Below the pieces are notes generated by a model that was not told the DNA's origin, did no database searches, and saw only the letters and a list, made by a program, of their open reading frames with translations. A program made the translations under genes and the position numbers. A DNA stretch of 64,000 nt from JADLGL01 sp963667605 (GTDB taxonomy: Bacteria; Pseudomonadota; Alphaproteobacteria; Rhizobiales; Kaistiaceae): positions 1 to 64,000 of the forward strand of contig CAXXUZ010000001.1 in assembly GCA_963667605.2 (NCBI GenBank), read 5' to 3'. Shown here in pieces: positions 26,024 through 35,755 of this stretch (position 1 is the first letter of the stretch; every line of letters starts with the position of its first letter).

Positions 26024-27305
26024 CGCCCCAGCGATTGTCGATGCCGGGCTTGAGGCGCTGTTCGGGCGGTTCGCCGGCGCTCAAAAGCTGGCGCTCGCCG
26101 TCTCCGGCGGTCCCGATTCGCTCGCCCTGCTGGTGCTTGCCCATCGCTGGAGGGAACCGCGAGCGACGGGACCAACGCTTGCGGTGTTCACTGTCGATCA
26201 CGGTCTTCGCCCGAGCGCGGCGGCCGAGGCGCGGATGGTGGCCGATACTGCTCATCGTTACGGGCTCTGCCACAAGACCCTTAGATGGCGGGGGCCCAGA
26301 CCAAATAGCCGGATCGAAGAGGCAGCTCGGGAGGAGCGCTACCGGCTGCTGATCGAGGCTGCCGAAGAAGCCGGCATCTCCGATATTCTCACCGCCCATC
26401 ATCGCGAGGATCAGGTGGAGACGGTGTTGATGCGGCTGGGGAAGGGTTCCGGTCTTGCCGGTCTCGTCGGCATGCGGCCAGAGCGTCAGCTGAGCGAGAA
26501 GGTAACGCTGCATCGGCCGCTGCTTGCGCTGAGCAAGGCGCAATTGGCGTCGACCGTCGCCTCGGCAGGCCTGACGCCGGTCGAAGATGAATTCAATATT
26601 GACGAGCGTTTCGCGCGACCGAGGCTCCGCCGGCTGATGCCGGATTTCGTGGCAGCGGGAATTGGCGCGGACGGTGTGGCGCAGGCGGCGCAGCGCTTGG
26701 CACTCGCTGACGAGGCCATCGAGCACTTCGTTGATGAATTCCTCCGTGCTGCTGTTTCGGTGGATCGCTTTGCCGTTGCCACGATCGATCGCGGCCGGTT
26801 TCGCTCGGTGCCGTCGGAGGTGCGGCGAAGGGTGCTTGCTCGGATCATCGGCGGAGCGAGCGGCAGCGATTGGCCGCCGCCGCGGGGCGAGCGATTGGGC
26901 TCGTTGGAAAGGTCAGTGATTGGACGGCAAGTTTTCAAACGGACCCTGGCCGGGGCTGTGATCGCTGCCTCTGAGGCAGCGCTTGTGGTCTATCGCGAGA
27001 GCGGCCGGGCGATGCTACCCAGTATCGACGTGGCGAAGGGCGATGTCGGCATTTGGGACGGCCGTTTCGCCTTCCGGATTGAGGATGGGCCAAAAGGGTT
27101 GTCGGTGGGCGCTTTGGGCGAGATGGGTCGGCGGCAGGTCGGTGCGCGAATAACGGGCGTGCCGGCCGGCGTTGTGGCCACGCTACCGGCGCTGCGGGTT
27201 GAAGGCGAGATCGCCGCGGTGCCGGCGATCGGCCTCAAAAGCCATATTTATCAAACCGTCTCGGTGGAATTGGAGTGCGTGCTTGAGCGGAGAATCTGGC
27301 GCTAG
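26010..27305 (+). CDS. tilS: tRNA(Ile)-lysidine synthetase TilS
   Basis: 431 codons from ATG 26010, which overlaps cpoB by 14 bases. The N-terminal PP-loop ATPase motif SGGPDS is at residues 32-37. The domain continues with VDHGLRP and TAHHREDQVET. The enzyme adds lysine to cytidine 34 of tRNA-Ile2 so that it reads AUA. The C-terminal third is less conserved, as is usual. Essential in most bacteria. Confidence 0.93.
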   Translation: MPAADAPAIVDAGLEALFGRFAGAQKLALAVSGGPDSLALLVLAHRWREPRATGPTLAVFTVDHGLRPSAAAEARMVADTAHRYGLCHKTLRWRGPRPNSRIEEAAREERYRLLIEAAEEAGISDILTAHHREDQVETVLMRLGKGSGLAGLVGMRPERQLSEKVTLHRPLLALSKAQLASTVASAGLTPVEDEFNIDERFARPRLRRLMPDFVAAGIGADGVAQAAQRLALADEAIEHFVDEFLRAAVSVDRFAVATIDRGRFRSVPSEVRRRVLARIIGGASGSDWPPPRGERLGSLERSVIGRQVFKRTLAGAVIAASEAALVVYRESGRAMLPSIDVAKGDVGIWDGRFAFRIEDGPKGLSVGALGEMGRRQVGARITGVPAGVVATLPALRVEGEIAAVPAIGLKSHIYQTVSVELECVLERRIWR

Positions 27306-27403
27306 CCGATGGGCGGCCTGTCGCGGCGGGGGTAACCCTAACTGGTCACCTTGCGAGCATGAACCGATGGTGACGCGCTTGCGTATTGGCTAACGGCTAG
27401 CAG

Positions 27404-27420
27404 GTGCCTATGTTAGGCAC
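27404..27420. promoter_or_regulatory. Inverted repeat upstream of ftsH
   Basis: GTGCCTA-TGT-TAGGCAC, a perfect 7-bp inverted repeat 52 bases before the ftsH start. It may be an operator or an mRNA leader hairpin; no U-run follows, so a terminator for tilS is less likely. Confidence 0.35.
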
Positions 27421-27471
27421 TGAGGCACGGTGCGTCCGGGTTTCTGCTGCCCGTGACCTGCGAGGAATTTT

Positions 27472-29406
27472 ATGAACCCCAATATCCGAAACTTCGCGCT
27501 GTGGGTGGTCATCATCCTGTTGCTGGTTTTGTTGGTCAGCATGTTCAACAATCCCGGTCCGAACGAGGATGGCCAAGAAATTCCCTATTCTCAGTTCCTG
27601 AGCGACGTCGAAAATGGTCGGATCGCCACAGCTGTGCTGACCGAACAAGCGGGCGGCGGCTGGTTGATCACCGGCAACACCACGCAGAATATTGGGTTCA
27701 AAACATTCGGACCGGATGACGCCACGCTGGTCTTGCGGCTCGAAGCCGCCGGTGTCGTGTTCACCGCGCAGCCGGCCGACGAAGGCGGCGGTTTCCTGTC
27801 AGGTCTGGTCACTTGGTTGCCGATGATTCTGATCCTAGCGATCTGGATATTCTTCATGCGCCAAATGCAGGGAGCCGGCGGTCGAGCGATGGGCTTTGGT
27901 AAATCGAAGGCGAAGCTGCTCACCGAATCCCAAGGCAGGGTGACATTCGGCGACGTTGCTGGGGTCGACGAAGCCAAGCAGGATCTGGAGGAAATTGTTG
28001 AGTTTCTCCGTGAGCCGCAGAAGTTCCAGCGCCTTGGCGGCCGGATTCCGCGTGGCGTGCTTTTGGTTGGACTTCCGGGCACCGGCAAGACGCTGATTGC
28101 GCGCGCCGTGGCTGGCGAGGCCAACGTGCCCTTCTTCACCATCTCCGGCTCTGATTTCGTCGAGATGTTTGTCGGCGTCGGCGCTAGCCGCGTCCGCGAT
28201 ATGTTCGAACAGGCCAAGAAGAACGCGCCATGCATCATCTTCATTGACGAGATCGACGCGGTCGGCCGTCATCGCGGCGCCGGTCTCGGCGGCGGCAATG
28301 ACGAGCGCGAGCAAACGCTGAACCAGCTTCTGGTCGAGATGGATGGGTTCGAAGCCAATGAGGGCGTCATCATCATCGCCGCGACCAACCGGCCTGATGT
28401 TCTCGATCCTGCGCTGCTGCGTCCGGGCCGGTTCGACCGGCAAGTCGTCGTACCCTCGCCCGATATTGTCGGACGCGAGAAGATATTGAAGGTCCATGTG
28501 CGCAATGTCCCGTTGGCGCCCGATGTCGACCTCAAGGTCGTTGCGCGTGGCTCACCAGGCTTCTCCGGCGCCGACCTGATGAATCTGGTCAATGAGGCGG
28601 CGTTGCTGGCGGCGCGGCGCGGCAAGCGCCTCGTTACCATGGCGGAGTTCGAGGACGCTAAGGACAAGGTGATGATGGGGGCGGAGCGCCGCACCCTGGT
28701 CATGACCGAAGATGAGAAGCGTCTTACCGCCTATCACGAAGCCGGCCACGCCATCGTCGCGTTGAACGTGGGGGCTACCGATCCGGTCCATAAGGCAACG
28801 ATCATTCCCCGCGGTCGAGCACTCGGCATGGTGCTGCAGCTGCCCGAACGCGACAAGCTGTCGATGAGCTTGGAGCAGATGACCTCGCAGTTGGCAATCA
28901 TGATGGGTGGCCGGGTCGCCGAAGAAATGACATTCGGTCACGACAAGGTTACCTCCGGCGCGGCGTCAGACATCGAGCAGGCGACACGTCTGGCCCGGAT
29001 GATGGTGACCCGCTGGGGTCTTTCCGACGAACTCGGTGCCGTCGCCTATGGCGAGAACCAGGAAGAGGTGTTCCTTGGCCATTCGGTGTCGCGGCAGCAG
29101 AATATCTCGGAGCATACCGCGCAGAAGATCGACGGTGAGATTCGGCGGTTAGTCGAAGAAGGCCTCGCCGAAGCGCGAAACATCATCTCCGATCGTGCCA
29201 GTGATCTGGAAGCATTAGCGCAAGGTTTGCTTGAATATGAGACGCTCAGCGGCGAGGAGATCCGCGAACTCTTGCAGGGCCATCCACCGATCCGCGAGAC
29301 CGATGAGCCAGCGGTGCCACGTCCTTCGGCGGTCCCGGCCACCAAAGGTCGGTCCACCGGCCAGGAGCCGGGCACGGGCGGGTTGGAACCGCAGCCCGAG
29401 GGCTAG
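27472..29406 (+). CDS. ftsH: ATP-dependent zinc metalloprotease FtsH
   Basis: 644 codons. Two membrane helices (residues about 8-25 and 108-126) flank a periplasmic domain. AAA+ domain with Walker A GLPGTGKT (residues 200-207), Walker B IIFIDEID and the second region of homology NRPDVLDPALLRPGRFDRQ. The peptidase domain has the zinc motif HEAGH (residues 422-426). Degrades membrane proteins, LpxC and sigma-32-like regulators as a hexamer. RBS GAGG is eight bases before ATG. The tilS-ftsH-glmM order is typical of alphaproteobacteria. Confidence 0.97.
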   Translation: MNPNIRNFALWVVIILLLVLLVSMFNNPGPNEDGQEIPYSQFLSDVENGRIATAVLTEQAGGGWLITGNTTQNIGFKTFGPDDATLVLRLEAAGVVFTAQPADEGGGFLSGLVTWLPMILILAIWIFFMRQMQGAGGRAMGFGKSKAKLLTESQGRVTFGDVAGVDEAKQDLEEIVEFLREPQKFQRLGGRIPRGVLLVGLPGTGKTLIARAVAGEANVPFFTISGSDFVEMFVGVGASRVRDMFEQAKKNAPCIIFIDEIDAVGRHRGAGLGGGNDEREQTLNQLLVEMDGFEANEGVIIIAATNRPDVLDPALLRPGRFDRQVVVPSPDIVGREKILKVHVRNVPLAPDVDLKVVARGSPGFSGADLMNLVNEAALLAARRGKRLVTMAEFEDAKDKVMMGAERRTLVMTEDEKRLTAYHEAGHAIVALNVGATDPVHKATIIPRGRALGMVLQLPERDKLSMSLEQMTSQLAIMMGGRVAEEMTFGHDKVTSGAASDIEQATRLARMMVTRWGLSDELGAVAYGENQEEVFLGHSVSRQQNISEHTAQKIDGEIRRLVEEGLAEARNIISDRASDLEALAQGLLEYETLSGEEIRELLQGHPPIRETDEPAVPRPSAVPATKGRSTGQEPGTGGLEPQPEG

Positions 29407-29563
29407 TCGACCAGCGTTGCATTGGTTGGGCCAGCGGGACCGGCGACCGGCCGCCGCCATTTGTTCGCGGCTCCGTTTGTGACGCTCACCATATTTGAAC
29501 CAGTGTTGCCCTATGATCGACTATCGGCCGTGAACGCGCCGCGATTGGGTAAAGAGCGAACCA

Positions 29564-30913
29564 ATGGCACGGAAACTTTTCGGCACCGACGGTATCAGGG
29601 GCCTCGCCAATTCCGCCCCGATGACATCGCAGATCGCGCTGCAGGTGGGGATAGCGGCGGGGCTGGTGTTTCTACGGCAAGGTCAGTTCGAGCGCCGCCG
29701 CGTGGTCATCGGCAAGGACACGCGCCTTTCCGGCTATATGATCGAGCCGGCGCTAGTCGCCGGCTGCACCGCGGCGGGGATGGATGTGTTCCTGCTCGGT
29801 CCGATCCCGACCCCGGGCGTGGCGATGCTGACCCGTTCGCTCCGCGCCGATCTCGGCATCATGATCTCGGCCTCGCACAATCCGTTCACCGACAATGGCA
29901 TCAAGCTTTTCGGGCCCGACGGGTTCAAGCTATCCGACGACACTGAGGCGGAGATCGAAAGCCTGGTCGGCGACGATCTGACCGCTCGGTTGGCGGCTCC
30001 GACGGAGCTCGGCCGCGCGCGGCGGATTGAGGGCGTTCACGACCGCTACATCGAATTCGCCAAGCGAACGCTGCCACGCAACATCGATCTCACCGGCCTC
30101 CGAGTGGTGGTCGATTGCGCCAATGGCGCGGCCTATCGGGTGGCCCCGGATGCGCTGTGGGAACTCGGCGCCGAAGTTGTGAAGATCGGTTGCGTCCCCG
30201 ATGGCTTCAACATCAATCTAAAATGCGGATCGACCGACATTGCAGCGCTGCGTCGCCGAGTCCACGAGGTGCGCGCTGATATCGGCATCGCTCTGGACGG
30301 TGATGGCGATCGCGTGATTATCGTCGACGAGGGCGGCGAAGAGGTCGATGGCGATCAGCTTATGGCGTTGGTTGCCAGCTCCTGGCATGAGAACGGTCAG
30401 CTGACAGGTGGTGGCGTCGTCGCCACGGTGATGTCGAATCTGGGTCTTGAACGCTATCTCAGTTCGCTCGGATTGATTCTAGCCCGAACCAAGGTGGGCG
30501 ATCGCTATGTTGTCGAGCATATGCGGGCGCATGGCTTCAATGTCGGCGGTGAACAATCCGGTCACATCATCTTGTCCGACCATTGCACCACCGGCGACGG
30601 ACTGGTCACCGCACTGCAGGTGCTGGCTGTGGTACAGGCGAAGGGACGGCCGGTGAGTGAGGTCTGCCGTCGCTTCGAGCCGGTGCCGCAAGTGCTGAAA
30701 AGCGTCAGAATGGGGCCAGCGTCGCTAGAAAGCACCGACGTAAAATCGGCGATCTCCTCCGGCGAGGATCGCCTCGGCGGTAATGGACGGCTGTTGATCC
30801 GGCCATCCGGTACCGAACCGGTGATCCGGGTCATGGCCGAAGGGGATGATCCGGCACTTGTCGAGGAGGTGGTGGGGGATATCATCGCGGCTCTCCGCAG
30901 CGCCGCCGCTTGA
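29564..30913 (+). CDS. glmM: Phosphoglucosamine mutase GlmM
   Basis: 449 codons. Start MARKLFGTDGIRG. The active-site phosphoserine is Ser104 in ISASHNP. The metal-binding loop DGDGDR follows, and the C-terminal sugar-phosphate loop RPSGTEPVIRVM. It converts glucosamine-6-phosphate to glucosamine-1-phosphate for UDP-GlcNAc, hence murein and LPS. Stop overlaps the remnant of the next gene. Confidence 0.96.
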   Translation: MARKLFGTDGIRGLANSAPMTSQIALQVGIAAGLVFLRQGQFERRRVVIGKDTRLSGYMIEPALVAGCTAAGMDVFLLGPIPTPGVAMLTRSLRADLGIMISASHNPFTDNGIKLFGPDGFKLSDDTEAEIESLVGDDLTARLAAPTELGRARRIEGVHDRYIEFAKRTLPRNIDLTGLRVVVDCANGAAYRVAPDALWELGAEVVKIGCVPDGFNINLKCGSTDIAALRRRVHEVRADIGIALDGDGDRVIIVDEGGEEVDGDQLMALVASSWHENGQLTGGGVVATVMSNLGLERYLSSLGLILARTKVGDRYVVEHMRAHGFNVGGEQSGHIILSDHCTTGDGLVTALQVLAVVQAKGRPVSEVCRRFEPVPQVLKSVRMGPASLESTDVKSAISSGEDRLGGNGRLLIRPSGTEPVIRVMAEGDDPALVEEVVGDIIAALRSAAA

Positions 30914-31488
30914 TAGCGAAGGGCCAGGATAAGGTCGATCTGAAGCAAGAGTTGAAGCCGCTCTATCGGCCCTCGGCGCGCGGTTTCAGAGGTCGACGCG
31001 CCGCCGATCAATTTCATCTTGGTTGACGGCGAAGGCGATCCCGACAGCGCAAATGCATATCGGGACGCGATCGAAGCGCTCTACGCGGTGGCCTACGCTG
31101 TCAAATTTGTACGCAATGCGGCCGGCCGATCGCCGGACTTCGCTGTGATGCCGCTGGAATGCGCGTGGTGGGCGGACGATTTGCGGGGCGTCGCGAAGGC
31201 CAAGGTCGACGCCGACATCGCGGAAGCGAAAGTGCAAGCATGCCAATAAAGAGGAACCTCCCTCACTCGGAGTTCCCCGCTTAGAACACTTCCACGAAGG
31301 TTCGACGGCGCACATCGTGTATGTCAGCGCCAATGCGGATGAAGGTCCAACCATCATCGCCTCTGCACGAGTCCATCGCTGCCTCGGGCAAGTACCTATC
31401 GGGTCGACACCACGAAATCTGTCTTTCCGATCCGCGGCGTACCGACCCGGCCAAGCTGAAGACTATCATCCGCAAGCCCTTTGCTTAG
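30910..31488 (+). pseudogene. GyrI-like small-molecule-binding protein, multiply frameshifted
   Basis: Pieces of one gene in different frames: KVDLKQELKPLYRPSAR (from TTG 30910), VSEVDAPPINFILVDGEGD…YAVAYAVKF (to about 31200), LEHFHEGSTAHIVYV (31290-31330) and SGRHHEICLSDPRRT…KTIIRKPF (to TAG 31488). These match the GyrI-like family of about 205 residues. At least three frameshifts and an internal loss near 31200-31280 show it is dead. It lies between intact glmM and the IS3 array. Confidence 0.75.
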
Positions 31489-31680
31489 CGGCCGGTGCGA
31501 TCTGCCCAGCAGTGCCTAAATTGGTTTCCGCTTTGACAGAGTAAACAGTTGATTAACATTTGGACTATTTGTCAGGCGATGCCCCGCTTCGGCCGTGGAG
31601 TGTCCGGCGTCAGCGCCCCTGGGACAGATTGGGCGGATTGAACAAGAGAGGGTTTCTGGCTCATCTTAACCCACGAGGGA

Positions 31681-32061
31681 TTGAAGATGAGACGGAACAC
31701 CAATCACCAGAAAGCATCGGCCGAGAAGGTCGTGAAGGACATCCGGCGGGCGACTCGTCGGCAGTTCGGCGCCGAAGAGAAGATCCGGATCGTTCTGGAG
31801 GGCCTGCGCGGCGAGGACAGTATCGCTGAGCTGTGTCGCCGTGAGGGGATCAACCAGAACCTCTATTACCGCTGGTCGAAGGACTTCCTGGAGGCCGGGA
31901 AGAAGCGCCTGGCGGGTGACACTGCCCGTGAGGCTACCTCCGATGAGGTCCGGCATCTTCGCAGTGAGGCACTGGCACTCAAGGAGGCCGTTGCTGACCT
32001 GACGCTGGACAACCGTCTACTCAAAAAAAGCATGATCGCGGATGGGGGAGAGGAGGCATGA
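31681..32061 (+). CDS. IS3-family transposase OrfA
   Basis: 126 codons. HTH_21/transposase_8 domain: QFGAEEKIRIVLEGLRGEDSIAELCRREGINQNLYYRWSKDFLEAG, then a leucine-zipper-like C-terminus (LALKEAVADLTLDNRLLKKS). It binds the IS ends. The last bases overlap orfB (ATGA). The IS3 transframe fusion by -1 shifting is possible near the AAAAAAG run at 32023-32029. Confidence 0.93.
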   Translation: MKMRRNTNHQKASAEKVVKDIRRATRRQFGAEEKIRIVLEGLRGEDSIAELCRREGINQNLYYRWSKDFLEAGKKRLAGDTAREATSDEVRHLRSEALALKEAVADLTLDNRLLKKSMIADGGEEA

Positions 32062-33038
32062 GGTATCCACTATCGGAGAAGCTGGAGATCATCCGGCTGG
32101 TTGAGCGATCCCATCTGCCGGCCAAGCGCACGCTGGCGCAGTTGGGCATTCCCCGCACCTCGTTTTATCGCTGGTACGACCGCTATCTGACCGGCGGACC
32201 GGAGGCCCTGGAGGACCGCCGCTCGCGGCCTGGCCAAGTCTGGAACCGTATCCCCGATGAGGTGAGAGACCGGATCGTACAGCTGGCGCTGGACGAGACG
32301 GATCTGTCGCCGCGGGAACTGGCTGTCCGGTTCACAGACACAGAGGGCTACTTTGTATCGGAATCCTCGGTTTATCGACTGCTCAAGGCCCATGATCTGA
32401 TCACCAGCCCGGCCTTTATCGTCCTCAAGGCGTCCGACGAGTTCCAGGACAAGACCACGGCGCCAAACCAGCTCTGGCAGACCGACTTCACTTACCTCAA
32501 GGTCATTGATTGGGGCTGGTTCTACCTCTCCACCGTGCTCGACGACTTCTCGCGCACCATTATCGCGTGGAAGCTCTGCACCACGATGAAGGCCGAGGAC
32601 GTCACCGATACGCTGGAACTGGCGCTCAAGGCGTCAGGTCGCGATCGGGCAACGGTCATTCACAAGCCACGGCTCCTGTCTGACAACGGCTCCAGCTACA
32701 TCGCCGACGATCTGGCCAAATGGCTCGACGACCGCGATATGGAGCACATTCGCGGCGCTCCCTATCATCCGCAAACCCAGGGCAAGATCGAGCGTTGGCA
32801 TCAAACCCTGAAGAACCGCATCCTTTTGGAAAATTACTATCTGCCTGGCGACTTGGAGACACAGATCGAGGCCTTCGTCGGCCACTACAATTATCACCGC
32901 TACCACGAGAGCCTGGGCAACCCCACGCCGGCCGATGTCTACTTCGGGCGCGGCCAGACCATCCTGTTGAAAAGAGAAAAGATCAAACAAAAGACGCTAC
33001 AAACCCGGCGCTTGCAATACCGCAAAACCGCCGCATAA
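32058..33038 (+). CDS. IS3-family transposase OrfB (DDE)
   Basis: 326 codons, intact. N-terminal HTH (LAQLGIPRTSFYRWYDRYL), then an rve-type integrase core with the three acidic residues in QTDFTYLK, LSDNGSSY and GKIERWHQ. This is the only copy in the window that could be active and could mobilise the defective copies nearby. Confidence 0.95.
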   Translation: MRYPLSEKLEIIRLVERSHLPAKRTLAQLGIPRTSFYRWYDRYLTGGPEALEDRRSRPGQVWNRIPDEVRDRIVQLALDETDLSPRELAVRFTDTEGYFVSESSVYRLLKAHDLITSPAFIVLKASDEFQDKTTAPNQLWQTDFTYLKVIDWGWFYLSTVLDDFSRTIIAWKLCTTMKAEDVTDTLELALKASGRDRATVIHKPRLLSDNGSSYIADDLAKWLDDRDMEHIRGAPYHPQTQGKIERWHQTLKNRILLENYYLPGDLETQIEAFVGHYNYHRYHESLGNPTPADVYFGRGQTILLKREKIKQKTLQTRRLQYRKTAA

Positions 33039-33155
33039 AATGACCAACCAGATGGGCCGAACCCTCTCTTAAATCAGGCCGCTCATCGGTTCCAAATTAC
33101 CTGACGACGGACACTTCGACTAGCGATATCTGGACATTGTTGACGCCACTACCGG

Positions 33156-33324
33156 CGCCGCTCTTGAGCGGCAACACCGGACGAAAGTACAGAAGTGAAC
33201 GCTGCCCAGACTATGGCCCGTTGGATCCCCCTTCATCCGGTTATTCTGGCCGGAAAGGCCGCTTTGTGCACTGTCCGGCTACGCATCCGTCCTCCTTCGC
33301 GGAGCCTACCACGCATGGTTCAGC
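33156..33324. repeat. IS flank, copy F1
   Basis: 169-bp sequence between the facing IS3 copies. It recurs in shortened form at 33981-34094; both end with ACGCATGGTTCAG immediately before an IS3 right end. Confidence 0.65.
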
Positions 33325-33838
33325 TGTCCGTCGTCAGGTAATTTGGAACCGATGAGCGGCCTGATTTAAGAGAGGGTTCGGCCCATCTGGTTGGTCATTT
33401 TATGCGGCGGTTTTGCGGTATTGCAAGCGCCGGGTTTGTAGCGTCTTTTGTTTGATCTTTTCTCTTTTCAACAGGATGGTCTGGCCGCGCCCGAAGTAGA
33501 CATCGGCCGGCGTGGGGTTGCCCAGGCTCTCGTGGTAGCGGTGATAATTGTAGTGGCCGACGAAGGCCTCGATCTGTGTCTCCAAGTCGCCAGGCAGATA
33601 GTAATTTTCCAAAAGGATGCGGTTCTTCAGGGTTTGATGCCAACGCTCGATCTTGCCCTGGGTTTGCGGATGATAGGGAGCGCCGCGAATGTGCTCCATA
33701 TCGCGGTCGTCGAGCCATTTGGCCGGATCGTCGGCGATGTAGCTGGAGCCGTTGTCAGACAGGAGCCGTGGCTTCATTCTTGCCGAATGACCGTTGGCCG
33801 AGCGTTCGCGACCTGACGCCTTGAGCGCCAATTCCAGC
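33325..33838 (-). mobile_element. IS3-family fragment (right end and last part of orfB)
   Basis: Contains the right terminal repeat and about 140 codons of orfB (33400-33831) including the catalytic Glu. It has small substitutions and indels near 33775-33815, then breaks off. Same IS as 31601-33113, inverted. Confidence 0.85.
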
Positions 33839-33980
33839 TACCAGAGAGTCGGCAACCCCATGCCGTACCGATGGTGATCCGTCCTCGACGCCTGGTCAAA
33901 GATCGTGAACCAACCAGATGTACGTCACAGATCGGCTTACCCACGCTTGATAATCTTGCCTAATTGTGCGCGACCGAAGA

Positions 33981-34094
33981 CGCCGCTCTTGAGCGTAGGC
34001 CGAGCAGACGCCCAGTCCCGAGAGGATCCCCCTGTCTAGAAAGGCCGCTTTGGCCCCATCCGTCCTCCTTGGCCGATTACCACGCATGGTTCAG
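33981..34094. repeat. IS flank, copy F2
   Basis: 114-bp counterpart of 33156-33324 with several short internal deletions; it keeps CGCCGCTCTTGAGCG at the start and ACGCATGGTTCAG at the end. Confidence 0.6.
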
Positions 34095-34164
34095 TGTCCG
34101 TCGTCAGGTAATTTGGAACCGATGAGCGGCCTGATTTAAGAGAGGGTTCGGCCCATCTGGTTGG

Positions 34165-35145
34165 TCATTTTATGCGGCGGTTTTGCGGTATTGCAAGCGC
34201 CGGGTTTGTAGCGTCTTTTGTTTGATCTTTTCTCTTTTCAACAGGATGGTCTGGCCGCGCCCGAAGTAGACATCGGCCGGCGTGAGGTTGCCCAGGCTCT
34301 CGTGGTAGCGGTGATAATTGTAGTGGCCGACGAAGGCCTCGATCTGTGTCTCCAAGTCGCCAGGCAGATAGTAATTTTCCAAAAGGATGCGGTTCTTCAG
34401 GGTTTGATGCCAACGCTCGATCTTGCCCTGGGTTTGCGGATGATAGGGAGCGCCGCGAATGTGCTCCATATCGCGGTCGTCGAGCCATTTGATCGTCGGC
34501 GATGTAGCTGGAGCCGTTGTCAGACAGGAGCCGTGGCTTGTGAATGACCGTTGCCCGATCGCAACCTGACGCCTTGAGCGCCAGTTCCAGCGTATCGGTG
34601 ACGTCCTCGGCCTTCATCGTGGTGCAGAGCTTCCACGCGATAATGGTGCGCGAGAAGTCGTCGAGCACGGTGGAGAGGTAGAACCAGCCCCAATCAATGA
34701 CCTTGAGGTAAGTGAAGTCGGTCTGCCAGAGCTGGTTTGGCGCCGTGGTCTTGTCCTGGAACTCGTCGGACGCCTTGAGGACGATAAAGGCCGGGCTGGT
34801 GATCAGATCATGGGCCTTGAGCAGTCGATAAACCGAGGATTCCGATACAAAGTAGCTCTCTGTGTCTGTGAACCGGACAGCCAGTTCCCGCGGCGACAGA
34901 TCCGTCTCGTCCAGCGCCAGCTGTACGATCCGGTCTCTCACCTCATCGGGGATATGGTTCCAGACTTGGCCAGGCCGCGAGCGGCGGTCCTCCAGGGCCT
35001 CCGGTCCGCCGGTCAGATAGCGGTCGTACCAGCGATAAAACGAGGTGCGGGGAATGCCCAACTGCGCCAGCGTGCGCTTGGCCGGCAGATGGGATCGCTC
35101 AACCAGCCGGATGATCTCCAGCTTCTCCGATAGTGGATACCTCAT
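34165..35145 (-). pseudogene. IS3-family OrfB, frameshifted
   Basis: Identical to the intact OrfB up to LSDNGSSYIADD. A 5-base deletion near 34490 then shifts the frame, so the catalytic Glu motif (GKIERWHQ) is read only in another frame (34170-34469). The two remaining pieces cannot give an active DDE domain. Confidence 0.88.
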
Positions 35146-35522
35146 GCCTCCTCTCCCCCATCCGCGATCATGCTTTTTTTGAGTAGACGGTTGTCCAGCG
35201 TCAGGTCAGCAACGGCCTCCTTGAGTGCCAGTGCCTCACTGCGAAGATGCCGGACCTCATCGGAGGTAGCCTCACGGGCAGTGTCACCCGCCAGGCGCTT
35301 CTTCCCGGCCTCCAGGAAGTCCTTCGACCAGCGGTAATAGAGGTTCTGGTTGATCCCCTCACGGCGACACAGCTCAGCGATACTGTCCTCGCCGCGCAGG
35401 CCCTCCAGAACGATCCGGATCTTCTCTTCGGCGCCGAACTGCCGACGAGTCGCCCGCCGGATGTCCTTCACGACCTTCTCGGCCGATGCTTTCTGGTGAT
35501 TGGTGTTCCGTCTCATCTTCAA
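35142..35522 (-). CDS. IS3-family transposase OrfA
   Basis: 126 codons, the same protein as 31681-32061. Intact HTH and leucine-rich tail. Its partner OrfB is broken, so this OrfA could act only as an inhibitor or helper in trans. Confidence 0.9.
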   Translation of the reverse strand: MKMRRNTNHQKASAEKVVKDIRRATRRQFGAEEKIRIVLEGLRGEDSIAELCRREGINQNLYYRWSKDFLEAGKKRLAGDTAREATSDEVRHLRSEALALKEAVADLTLDNRLLKKSMIADGGEEA

Positions 35523-35755
35523 TCCCTCGTGGGTTAAGATGAGCCAGAAACCCTCTCTTGTTCAATCCGCCCAATCTGTCCCAGGGGCGCTGACGCCGGA
35601 CATATAGCGGGTCTCACCTTGATTGTCGCTCTATAGAGCGATGCGGTAAATGTCGACATCATTGACCAGCCAACTTTTCTTCCGCGGGGACCACGGGCTC
35701 AACCCACGTCTTGTTTAAGGTCAAGAGCGGCGAGATATCTGCGTCAATCAGTGCG

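Larger units (their letters stand above)
31601..33113 (+). mobile_element. Complete IS3-family insertion sequence
   Basis: 1513 bp bounded by imperfect inverted repeats (TGTCCGGCGTCAG at the left, complement TGTCCGTCGTCAG at the right). It contains intact orfA and orfB. No matching target duplication is seen (GAG at left, CTT at right), which suggests that the flanks were rearranged after insertion. Related copies are at 17150-17648, 33325-33838 and 34095-35602. Confidence 0.92.
34095..35602 (-). mobile_element. Nearly full-length, inactivated IS3-family copy
   Basis: Both terminal repeats are present (TGTCCGTCGTCAG at 34095, GACGCCGGACA ending 35602). OrfA is intact, but orfB has lost five bases near 34490. 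It faces the intact copy at 31601-33113, making a 1.5-kb inverted repeat. Confidence 0.9.
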
